In this document: one piece after another, positions 36,892-42,887 of the stretch
Layout: each line of letters starts with the position of its first letter
Numbering within the stretch: the first letter of the stretch is position 1
Position numbers and translations under genes: made by a program
Assembly: GCF_900100495.1 (NCBI RefSeq)
Contig: NZ_FNCT01000025.1
Location: 1 to 42,887, forward strand
From: Pseudomonas benzenivorans
GTDB lineage: Bacteria > Pseudomonadota > Gammaproteobacteria > Pseudomonadales > Pseudomonadaceae
Reading direction: 5' to 3'
DNA: 42,887 bases
The notes under the pieces: generated by a model
The model's database searches: none
The model's input: the letters and a program-made list of their open reading frames with translations, nothing else
Told to the model about the DNA's origin: nothing

Positions 36892-39189
36892 TCAGCTAGT
36901 CCTTGGGGCTACGGTGACGGGTCGCCGACTGGCGAGCGGCGGCACCGCGAGTGCGGGCGCCACCGGTTGCGGACGCCCGAACAGGTAACCCTGGCCGTAG
37001 TCGCAGCCGATCTGCCGGAGGAACTCGACCTGCTCCGGCCGTTCGATGCCTTCGGCCAGTACCTTGAGCTCGAGGCTGTGGCCGAGGGCCACCACCGCGC
37101 GGGTGATGGCGACGTCGTCGCTGTCGTGGGGCAGGCCGCGGACGAAGCTCTGGTCGAGCTTGAGCTTGTGCACCGGCAGACGCTTGAGACGGGCCAGGGA
37201 GCTGTAGCCGGTGCCGAAGTCGTCGATGGCCAGGCGCACGCCGAGGGCGCGCAGGCGATGGAGCAGGGCCTGGGCGGCGTCGGGGTTAGCCATGATCGCG
37301 CTTTCGGTGACTTCCAGCTCCAGCCGCGCCGGATCGAGGCCGGTGTCGGCCAGTACCCGCGCCACCTGCCGGTCCAGCCCGTCGCGGCCGAACTGCCGGC
37401 TGGAAACGTTGACCGCGACGAACCGCGGCGCCTCGGCTTGCTCTTGCCAGAGCACCATCTGCCGGCAGGCCTGCTCCAGCACCCAGGCGTCGATGGCGCC
37501 GATCAGGCCGCTGTCTTCGGCGACCGGAATGAACTCCCCCGGCGGCACCAGGCCGCGTTGCGGGTGCTGCCAGCGCACCAGCGCCTCGGCGCCGATCAGC
37601 GCGCCGCTGGCCAGGTCGTGCAGCGGCTGGTAGTACACGCGCAGCTCGTGGTTTTCCAGGGCGTGGTGCAGGGCGCTGACCAGTTCGACGCGCAGGCGGG
37701 CGAACTCGGTCAGCTCATGGACATAGAAGGCGTAGCCTTCGCGTCCGCTGCTCTTGGCCTTGAACAGCGCCGAGTCGGCATTGCGCATGACCTGTTCGAG
37801 ATTCTCGGCATCGCCGGGGAACAGGCTGATGCCGATGCTGGCGCTGATGTAGAACTCATGGTCGTTGAGGTCGAAGGGCGCGCCCAGGGTACTCAGCAGC
37901 CGCCGGGCCAGGCTGGCGGCCTGGGTCGCATCCTGGCAGCGCTCGCAGAGCAGGCCGAATTCGTCGCCGCCCAGGCGTGCCAGGGTCATGCCTTTGTCCA
38001 GCAGCGTGCCGAGGCGGTCGCCGACCGCCTTGAGCAGCAGGTCGCCGATGTTGTGGCCGAGACTTTCGTTGATGTGCTTGAAGTGGTCGAGGTCGATCAG
38101 CAGCACCGCGCCTGGCTGCTCCACGGTGGCGCGTTCGAGGGCGTGCTCGACGCGTTCGGTGAACAGCAGGCGGTTGGGCAGGTTGCTCAGCGGGTCGTGG
38201 TGGGCCAAGTAGTCCAGTTCGTGCTGGGAGCGCTTCAGGGCGCTGATGTCGGAGAACACCGCGACGTAGTGACTGACCTCGCCCCGCTCGTCGCGAATGC
38301 TGCGGATGTTCTGCCACTGCGGGTAGATCTCGCCGCTCTTGCGCCGGTTCCAGACCTCGCCGCTCCAGGCGCCGCGGCTCTGCAGGGCGTGCCACAGGCC
38401 ATGGTAGAAGGCGCTGTCATGGCGCCCGGACTTCAGCAGGGAGGGCTGCTGACCGATTATTTCCGCGGCGCCGTAGCCGGTGATGCGGGTAAAGGCCGGA
38501 TTGACGTGGACCACCCGCAGCGCGCGGTCGGTGACCAGCACGCCTTCCTGGGTGGCGTCGAAGACCGCGGCGGCCTGGCGCAGGCTCTCCTCGTCGGCGC
38601 GGCGCCGGGTGATGTCGCTGGCGATGCCGATAAAGCGCGTGGGCTTGCCCTGGGCGTCGAGCAGCAGGCGCCCGCGCGAGAGGATCCAGCGGTAGCTGCC
38701 GTCGCGGTGGCGCAGGCGGTGGGTGTTCTCGTAATGCTGGGTGTGGTCGAACGTCAGCAGGGCGTGCAGGGCCTGTTCGCAATCGTCCGGGTGCAGGCGC
38801 GCGGCCCAGGCTTCGCGGGTGTTGCCGAGTTCCGCCTGGGTCATGCCGAGCAGTGCGGCGTAGCTGGGCGAGAAGAATACTTGCTGGCGGGCCGGATCCC
38901 AGTCCCACAGGCCGTCGCGGGCGGCATCCAGGGCCAGGTCGAGGCGTTCGGTGTTGGCGCTCAGGCTCAGCCAGGTTTGCGCCCGCGCCCGGGCATGGCA
39001 ATGCAGCAACAGGTACAGCCAGGTGCCGGTAAACGCCACGAAGGCCAGGCCCTTGAACGATTGCAGGCGTTCCTCCAAGCGTACGGACAGGTCCAGGCCG
39101 GCCAATAGCTGATCGCTCAGGAGCACCCAGAGCGTGGCGAGCAGCAGGTAACCGAGGGTCAGGCGCGAGGCGCCGGCATCCATGCGCAT
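36892..39189 (-). CDS. PAS-PAS-GGDEF-EAL membrane protein (c-di-GMP turnover)
   Basis: 765 aa. Two membrane helices (about 12-31 and 48-64), PAS1 (about 80-195, with RLHPDD and FIGIASDITRRR), PAS2 (about 203-318), GGDEF domain with an intact GGDEF at 407-411 but no RxxD inhibitory site before it, and an EAL domain with EALVRW (535-540), NVSSRQF, ELEVTESAIM, IDDFGTGYSSL and KLDQSFVRG. All the usual EAL metal and catalytic residues appear kept, so it can probably break down c-di-GMP. It matches PA0285 in domain order and in position beside desA (recalled). It leads the five-gene signalling operon. Confidence 0.92.
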   Translation of the reverse strand: MRMDAGASRLTLGYLLLATLWVLLSDQLLAGLDLSVRLEERLQSFKGLAFVAFTGTWLYLLLHCHARARAQTWLSLSANTERLDLALDAARDGLWDWDPARQQVFFSPSYAALLGMTQAELGNTREAWAARLHPDDCEQALHALLTFDHTQHYENTHRLRHRDGSYRWILSRGRLLLDAQGKPTRFIGIASDITRRRADEESLRQAAAVFDATQEGVLVTDRALRVVHVNPAFTRITGYGAAEIIGQQPSLLKSGRHDSAFYHGLWHALQSRGAWSGEVWNRRKSGEIYPQWQNIRSIRDERGEVSHYVAVFSDISALKRSQHELDYLAHHDPLSNLPNRLLFTERVEHALERATVEQPGAVLLIDLDHFKHINESLGHNIGDLLLKAVGDRLGTLLDKGMTLARLGGDEFGLLCERCQDATQAASLARRLLSTLGAPFDLNDHEFYISASIGISLFPGDAENLEQVMRNADSALFKAKSSGREGYAFYVHELTEFARLRVELVSALHHALENHELRVYYQPLHDLASGALIGAEALVRWQHPQRGLVPPGEFIPVAEDSGLIGAIDAWVLEQACRQMVLWQEQAEAPRFVAVNVSSRQFGRDGLDRQVARVLADTGLDPARLELEVTESAIMANPDAAQALLHRLRALGVRLAIDDFGTGYSSLARLKRLPVHKLKLDQSFVRGLPHDSDDVAITRAVVALGHSLELKVLAEGIERPEQVEFLRQIGCDYGQGYLFGRPQPVAPALAVPPLASRRPVTVAPRTS

Positions 39190-39270
39190 GGCTGGAGTTC
39201 TCGCAAGAAATTGAGGGCAGTATAGTGGCCGCGTGGGAGAAACATTCTTATCTAAAAGACCAACTGGTTT

Positions 39271-39320
39271 TTTGTCCTTGGTCAGGGATAATGCACAAAG
39301 GCTTGTGCTTGTAGGACAAA
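39271..39320. promoter_or_regulatory. Nested hairpins in the desA leader
   Basis: TTTGTCC (39271-39277) pairs with GGACAAA (39314-39320), and inside it GCACAA (39293-39298) pairs with TTGTGC (39303-39308) around AGGC. The structure ends 34 nt before the desA ATG. GATAAT (39287-39292) could be a -10, in which case only the inner and downstream part is transcribed and the outer pair would be an operator. Confidence 0.5.
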
Positions 39321-39354
39321 GCCGCGTTTTTCATTGCAAGAGGCGACAGCATCC

Positions 39355-40545
39355 ATGTGGTACAACGGTTTTCTTGATCTGTCGGTCTGGCAACTGATCG
39401 CGGCTACCCTGCTGATGACGCACCTGACCATCGTCAGCGTCACGGTGTACCTGCATCGTTATTCCGCCCACCGCGCCCTCGAGCTGCATCCCGCGCTCAA
39501 GCATTTCTTCCGCCTCTGGCTGTGGCTGAGCACGGGGCAGAACACCCGCGAGTGGACGGCCATCCACCGCAAGCACCATGCCAAGTGCGAAACCGTCGAC
39601 GATCCGCATAGTCCGGTGATCAAGGGCCTGGGCACGGTCCTGCGCAAGGGCGCCGAGCTGTACCAGGAAGAGGCGAAGAACCCGGAGACCCTGCGCATCT
39701 ACGGCAAGAACTGCCCGGACGACTGGATCGAGCGGCATGTCTATTCGCGCTATACCTTCGGTGGCGTGGCGCTGATGGCGGTCATCGACCTGGCGCTGTT
39801 CGGCGTCATCGGCATCAGCGTCTGGGCGATCCAGATGATGTGGATTCCGGTGTGGGCGGCGGGGGTGATCAACGGCCTCGGGCATGCCGTCGGCTACCGC
39901 AACTTCGAATGCCGCGACGCGGCGACCAATCTGCTGCCCTGGGGCATCCTGATCGGCGGCGAAGAGCTGCACAACAACCATCACACCTACCCGAACTCGG
40001 CCAAGCTGTCGGTGCGCAAGTGGGAGTTCGACATGGGCTGGGCCTGGATCCAGCTGTTCCGCCTGTGCGGCCTGGCCAAGGTGCAGCGCGTGGCGCCGAT
40101 CGCCCACCGCATCGAAGGCAAGCGCAGCCTGGACATGGACACCGCCATGGCGATCCTCAACAACCGCTTCCAGATCATGGCGCAGTACCGCCGGCTGGTG
40201 ATCGGCCCGCTGGTCAAGCAGGAGCTGGCCAAGGCCGATGCCTCGGTGCGCCACCAGTTCCACCGCGCCAAGCGCCTGCTGGCCCGCGAACCGAGCCTGC
40301 TGCACGACCAGCAGCAGCTGCGCATCGACGCCATGCTGGCGCAGAGCCAGGCGCTCAAGGTGATCTACGAGAAACGCCTGGCGTTGCAGCAGATCTGGCT
40401 CAGGACCAGCTCCAACGGCCACGAGATGCTGGAGGCGATCAAGCAGTGGGTGCATGAGGCCGAAGCCAGCGGCATCCAGTCGCTGCGTGACTTCGCCGAG
40501 CAGTTGAAGACCTATTCGCTGCGGCCGGCCTCCGCGGCCTGCTGA
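39355..40545 (+). CDS. desA: Delta-9 acyl-lipid desaturase DesA
   Basis: 396 aa from the ATG at 39355 (a TTG at 39334 in frame is less likely). Histidine boxes HRYSAH (34-39), HRKHH (71-75) and HNNHH (near 213) bind the diiron centre. Membrane helices lie around 12-32, 140-165 and 165-190. The first box with HRYSAHRA and the WGILIGGEELHNNHHTYPNSAK block are typical of the DesA/OLE1-type family that desaturates acyl chains already in phospholipids, using oxygen. This adjusts membrane fluidity to cold. The place next to the PA0285-like and PA0290-like genes agrees with P. aeruginosa desA (PA0286). A clear terminator follows. Confidence 0.93.
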   Translation: MWYNGFLDLSVWQLIAATLLMTHLTIVSVTVYLHRYSAHRALELHPALKHFFRLWLWLSTGQNTREWTAIHRKHHAKCETVDDPHSPVIKGLGTVLRKGAELYQEEAKNPETLRIYGKNCPDDWIERHVYSRYTFGGVALMAVIDLALFGVIGISVWAIQMMWIPVWAAGVINGLGHAVGYRNFECRDAATNLLPWGILIGGEELHNNHHTYPNSAKLSVRKWEFDMGWAWIQLFRLCGLAKVQRVAPIAHRIEGKRSLDMDTAMAILNNRFQIMAQYRRLVIGPLVKQELAKADASVRHQFHRAKRLLAREPSLLHDQQQLRIDAMLAQSQALKVIYEKRLALQQIWLRTSSNGHEMLEAIKQWVHEAEASGIQSLRDFAEQLKTYSLRPASAAC

Positions 40546-40565
40546 AATACCCGTCGGAAACCTCA

Positions 40566-40594
40566 AGCCCGCCGTTCGGCGGGCTTTTTGTTTT
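40566..40594 (+). terminator. Rho-independent terminator of desA
   Basis: AGCCCGCC (40566-40573), loop GTTC, GGCGGGCT (40578-40585), then TTTTGTTTT, 21 bp after the desA stop codon. Confidence 0.93.
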
Positions 40595-40655
40595 CCGCCG
40601 TGGCAAGGCACTATGCTGCGTTGATCGCCCATGTATTCATCAGGATGGCGGTTTT

Positions 40656-41627
40656 ATGGACGAGCGCAGCAATATCCCGATCGAACTGGAAGAGCTGACC
40701 CTGGCGCTGCTGCACAGCCGCGGCGAGGTCGCCCGCCTGCGCGAGCGCGAATGGCTCTTCAGCACCCTGCTCGGCAGCGTCAATGCGGTGCTCTGGGCCT
40801 TCGACTGGCAGACGCAGCAGGTGATCTACGTCAGCCCGGCCTACGAGCGCATCTTCGGCCGCTCCGCCGCGCTGCTGCTGGCCGATTACGGCGAATGGCG
40901 CAACAGCATCTACCCGGATGACCTGGACTACGCCGCCGAGAGCCTGGCCAAGGTGCTGGAAACCGGCGCGGTCGAGACCCGCGAGTACCGCATCATCCGC
41001 GCCGACGGGCAGTTGCGCTGGCTCAGCGACAAGTGCTTCATCAGCCGTCAGAGCGAAGCCGAGCAGACGCAGATCATCGTCGGCATCGCCGAGGACATCA
41101 CCGAGAAGAAGCAGCTGGAAGGCGAGCTGCATCGCCTGGCGACCACCGATGTGCTGACCCAGAGCAGCAACCGGCGGCACTTCTTCGACTGTGCCCAGCA
41201 CGAATTCGCGCATGCCCGGCAGTTCGGCAGCCCGTTGGCCTTCCTCCTGCTCGACCTCGACAACTTCAAGCAGATCAACGACAAGTACGGTCATCAGATG
41301 GGCGACCAGGTGTTGCAGCGCCTGGCCTACTGCGGCGCGTCCGTGCTGCGCCGCGGCGACCTGTTCGGGCGCATCGGCGGCGAAGAGTTCGCCGCGCTGT
41401 TTCCCGGCTGCGAACCGGCGCTGGCCGAGCAGATTGCCGAGCGCCTGCAGCGGGAGGTGCAGCGCCTGGGTTTCAGCCATGAGGGCACGCAGTTCGGCGT
41501 CACCGTGAGTCAGGGGCTGACCAGCCTGCGCGGCGACGACCTGAGCCTGGATGCACTGTTCGCCCGCGCCGACGCGGCGATGTACCAGGCCAAACGGCAG
41601 GGCAAGAACCAGATCGTCTTCGCCTGA
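40656..41627 (+). CDS. PAS-GGDEF diguanylate cyclase
   Basis: 323 aa, soluble. A short helical lead (1-35), a PAS_3 domain (about 40-150: FSTLLGSVNAVLWAFDWQTQQVIYVSPAYERIFGR ... IYPDDLDY ... REYRIIRADGQLRWLSDK, closing IVGIAEDITEKKQLE) and a GGDEF domain (about 160-322) with GGEEF and an RRGD inhibitory site 5 residues earlier. It should make c-di-GMP under control of the PAS ligand and by product. CAGGA precedes the ATG. Domain build and place before an OprD-family porin match PA0290 (recalled). P. aeruginosa has the gpu genes between desA and this gene; they are absent here. Confidence 0.92.
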   Translation: MDERSNIPIELEELTLALLHSRGEVARLREREWLFSTLLGSVNAVLWAFDWQTQQVIYVSPAYERIFGRSAALLLADYGEWRNSIYPDDLDYAAESLAKVLETGAVETREYRIIRADGQLRWLSDKCFISRQSEAEQTQIIVGIAEDITEKKQLEGELHRLATTDVLTQSSNRRHFFDCAQHEFAHARQFGSPLAFLLLDLDNFKQINDKYGHQMGDQVLQRLAYCGASVLRRGDLFGRIGGEEFAALFPGCEPALAEQIAERLQREVQRLGFSHEGTQFGVTVSQGLTSLRGDDLSLDALFARADAAMYQAKRQGKNQIVFA

Positions 41628-41778
41628 GATCTGCCGCCTGGGTTGGCGGTAATCCGCCGTTAGCGGTCTTTGCTTCGGCGGGAATCCGCTTATCCGTCCC
41701 TGAACGGTTCCGCTATGGAACCCTCCCCTCGCAACAGGGCTCCCGGGCTAGAGCGGTCGGCCAGCGCCTCTGCGCGCC

Positions 41779-41793
41779 TGGCACAGTATCTGC
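41779..41793 (+). promoter_or_regulatory. Sigma54-type (-24/-12) promoter
   Basis: TGGCACAGTATCTGC has TGGCAC at -24 and TGC at -12, with GG and GC at the correct 10-nt spacing (41780-41781 and 41792-41793). oprE of P. aeruginosa is reported to need RpoN, which fits. The start point would be near 41805, leaving a leader of almost 600 nt before the porin ATG at 42397. Confidence 0.6.
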
Positions 41794-41860
41794 GTAGGGC
41801 TCCGCAGACCTCAGGCCGGCCCATGCGGCGGCACACAATAAAAACCCGAGACCTGCGCCG

Positions 41861-41989
41861 ATGAAACTCACCTGCTCGCTTCGTGCCGTCACCGCGCCAT
41901 TGCCCCGAGTGCCTGCGGGAGCTCTTGCGGCACGCCTTCCGCCGCCTCCGAGCAACCCATTCGTCCCAAGCCCTAAGCCGCTCAATTGA
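41861..41989 (+). CDS. Possible small ORF a (42 aa) in the porin leader
   Basis: ATG 41861 to TGA 41989. The peptide starts MKLTCSLRAVTAPLP and is proline-rich (RLPPPPSNPFVPSPKPLN at the end). No good SD (CGAGAC about 15 nt before). The beginning could be the relic of a signal peptide. No family recognised; may be chance, a relic or a leader peptide. Confidence 0.2.
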   Translation: MKLTCSLRAVTAPLPRVPAGALAARLPPPPSNPFVPSPKPLN

Positions 41990-42048
41990 CAGCGGCAGCG
42001 ACGCGCTCTTAATCTAAATGCGCCATTTGTTAATTGGTATGACCAATT
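41986..42048 (+). promoter_or_regulatory. Sigma70-type promoter with GntR/PdhR-type operator
   Basis: TTGACA (41986-41991) with TAATCT 18 bp later (42010-42015) is a reasonable sigma70 promoter. AATTGGT-ATG-ACCAATT (42032-42048) is a perfect 7-bp inverted repeat with a 3-nt centre and equals the AATTGGTNNNACCAATT consensus of PdhR/LldR-group GntR repressors. It would lie about 10 nt downstream of the start point, a good place for repression. Confidence 0.65.
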
Positions 42049-42096
42049 TGGCGAAGTGCACATCAGAATAATTCCAATACGCTGTCGAGGTCTCCC

Positions 42097-42228
42097 ATGT
42101 CGGTCATGCCTACGCCGCTCGTTGCACGGCTTCCTTCGGTTCCACGGCCGGGCGCACTCGCCCCGGCACTGCGCCACGCCCTCGCGGCGTTAGTCGCGAG
42201 TCTCGGCCAGCCTGCCGCGCCGCGCTGA
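42097..42228 (+). CDS. Possible small ORF b (43 aa) in the porin leader
   Basis: ATG 42097 to TGA 42228, with GAGG about 5 nt upstream (GAGGTCTCCCATG). The peptide begins MSVMPTPLVARLPSVPRPGALAPALRHAL and resembles a weak amphipathic helix. No family recognised. The GAGG gives it slightly better support than its neighbours. Confidence 0.22.
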   Translation: MSVMPTPLVARLPSVPRPGALAPALRHALAALVASLGQPAAPR

Positions 42229-42232
42229 GTTC

Positions 42233-42397
42233 ATGTTCACCCCACGCTCCGCTCGCCCGCTCTGGCGCCTGTTCGGCTGCCCGGTCGGCGCGGCGCGCCG
42301 GGGTGAACCCACGAATTCGGCCCGTGCACGCCACTTCGTTGCCGAAGTCCGCGCCTGGGCCGATGTGCCACCCCTAAAACACTGGAGAAAATCATAA
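42233..42397 (+). CDS. Possible small ORF c (54 aa) overlapping the porin start
   Basis: ATG 42233, TAA 42395-42397, so its stop overlaps the porin start in TAATG. The peptide starts MFTPRSARPLWRLFGCPVG and ends PPLKHWRKS. It has no clear SD, but the one-base overlap could couple it to the porin. It spans the inverted repeat at 42235-42308. May be chance. Confidence 0.2.
   Translation: MFTPRSARPLWRLFGCPVGAARRGEPTNSARARHFVAEVRAWADVPPLKHWRKS
42235..42308 (+). promoter_or_regulatory. Inverted repeat in the porin leader
   Basis: GTTCACCCC (42235-42243) and GGGGTGAAC (42300-42308) are perfect inverted copies 56 nt apart. Folded in the mRNA they would close a large GC-rich structure about 90 nt before the porin ATG. 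Purpose unknown. Confidence 0.45.
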
Positions 42398-42887
42398 TGA
42401 GAAAGACCTCCCTGGCGCTGGCCGTAGCCGCCGGCACCCTGGGCTTGTCCCTGAGCCACGTCGCCAACGCCGAGTTCATCAAGGACAGCAAGGCCAGCGT
42501 CGAAGCACGCAACTTCTACTTCAACCGCGATTTCCGCGAAGGTTCCGGTCAGGCCAAGCAGGAAGAGTGGGCGCAGGGTTTCCTGCTGCGCATGGAGTCC
42601 GGCTACACCGAAGGCACCGTAGGGGTCGGCGTCGATGCGCTGGCCACTTACGGCATCAAGCTGGATTCCGGTGACGGCACCGCCGGCAGCGGCCTGCTGG
42701 TTCCGGATCGCTCCTCCGGCGGCTCCCAGGACACCCAAGGCGACCTGGGCCTGACCGCCAAGGCCAAGCTGTCCGAGAGCGTGCTCAAGGTGGGCGCGCT
42801 GCAACTGAAGAACCAGGCCATCGGCTCCAGCGACAGCCGCCTGCTGCCGCAGATCTTCCGCGGCGGCAATATCGTCTCCAAGGAGAT
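42397..42887 (+). CDS. OprD-family outer membrane porin, N-terminal part (partial)
   Basis: 163 codons up to the end of the window, no stop. GGAGA stands about 9 nt before the ATG. Signal peptide MRKTSLALAVAAGTLGLSLSHVANA, then EFIKDSKASVEARNFYFNRDFREG ... WAQGFLLRMESGYTEGTVGVGVDALATYGIKLDSG, the typical first strands of OprD-type 18-stranded porins. Members let small nutrients such as amino acids, organic acids or sugars pass the outer membrane. Place after a PA0290-like gene suggests the oprE position, but the visible sequence does not allow a choice between OprE and other OprD-family members. Regulation: see the sigma54-type and GntR-type sites upstream. Confidence 0.9.
   Translation, partial: MRKTSLALAVAAGTLGLSLSHVANAEFIKDSKASVEARNFYFNRDFREGSGQAKQEEWAQGFLLRMESGYTEGTVGVGVDALATYGIKLDSGDGTAGSGLLVPDRSSGGSQDTQGDLGLTAKAKLSESVLKVGALQLKNQAIGSSDSRLLPQIFRGGNIVSKE

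Larger units (their letters stand above)
41628..42396. other. 769-bp gap ahead of the porin, rich in signals
   Basis: No firm gene. From left to right it holds a small hairpin GGCGG-TAAT-CCGCC (41645-41658), GGTTCC-GCTAT-GGAACC (41706-41722), a sigma54-type promoter, a TTGACA promoter with a GntR/PdhR-type operator, a CTCGCG/CGCGAG hairpin (42181-42200), a 9-bp inverted repeat with distant arms and three weak small ORFs. Each is listed on its own below. Confidence 0.7.

Noticed and set aside
42262..42276. A second sigma54-like site TGGCGCCTGTTCGGC nearer to the porin
   Set aside because: GG and GC are correctly spaced but the flanks match poorly and such matches are frequent in GC-rich DNA; the site at 41779 is clearly better.

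Overview
The window is GC-rich, densely coded DNA from a Pseudomonas-type gammaproteobacterium. The best pointer to the host is gene order recalled from the Pseudomonas aeruginosa chromosome (about PA0266 to PA0291): gabT, polyamine genes, a DUF962/Mpo1-like gene, cysA-cysW-cysT-sbp plus a small YezD/DUF2292 gene, a PAS-GGDEF-EAL gene, desA, a PAS-GGDEF gene and an OprD-family porin. The repeats also fit: several copies of the GTAGGGTGCGC...GCGCACCCTAC palindrome and REP-like GTAGGAGC palindromes. No rRNA, tRNA, CRISPR array or transposase gene was seen.

Layout. 1-190: end of gabT and its terminator. 325-6718: a tightly packed plus-strand group of a radical-SAM ArsS-like protein, a sodium:solute symporter-like protein, a 28-codon ORF that looks like a degenerate copy of the transporter 3' end, a metallophosphoesterase, a TVP38 / disulfide-oxidoreductase fusion and a DUF3047 protein. 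6750-10010: a fatty acid desaturase divergent from an AraC regulator whose gene overlaps an FAD oxidoreductase; two 12-bp direct repeats lie in the divergent promoter. 10349-11917: a chemoreceptor. 12314-15082: a pauA/pauB-like pair. 15180-17412: a Crp/Fnr regulator, an Mpo1-like membrane protein and an exported protein of unknown function. 17634-21818: the sulfate uptake genes. 22080-25946: an RBBP9-type hydrolase, a TPR protein, a second AraC regulator and a methyltransferase. 26177-29524: a second polyamine-type set (oxidase, PuuR-like regulator, gamma-glutamyl ligase). 29614-39189: five co-directional signalling genes (GGDEF-EAL, REC-HDOD, multi-PAS histidine kinase, single REC, HPt-REC-REC-GGDEF). 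39355-42887: desA, a diguanylate cyclase, a 769-bp leader rich in signals and the start of an OprD-family porin.

How it fits together. Two ligase/oxidase sets for gamma-glutamylated polyamines sit near gabT, which handles the GABA they would produce. The signalling operon carries all the parts of a phosphorelay ending in c-di-GMP synthesis and an HDOD output. The parts most worth a second look are the ArsS-centred cluster, which has no arsM in view, the signalling operon, two candidate MITEs, repeats that supply stop codons to neighbouring genes, and the porin leader, which has a sigma54-type promoter and a GntR/PdhR-type operator.
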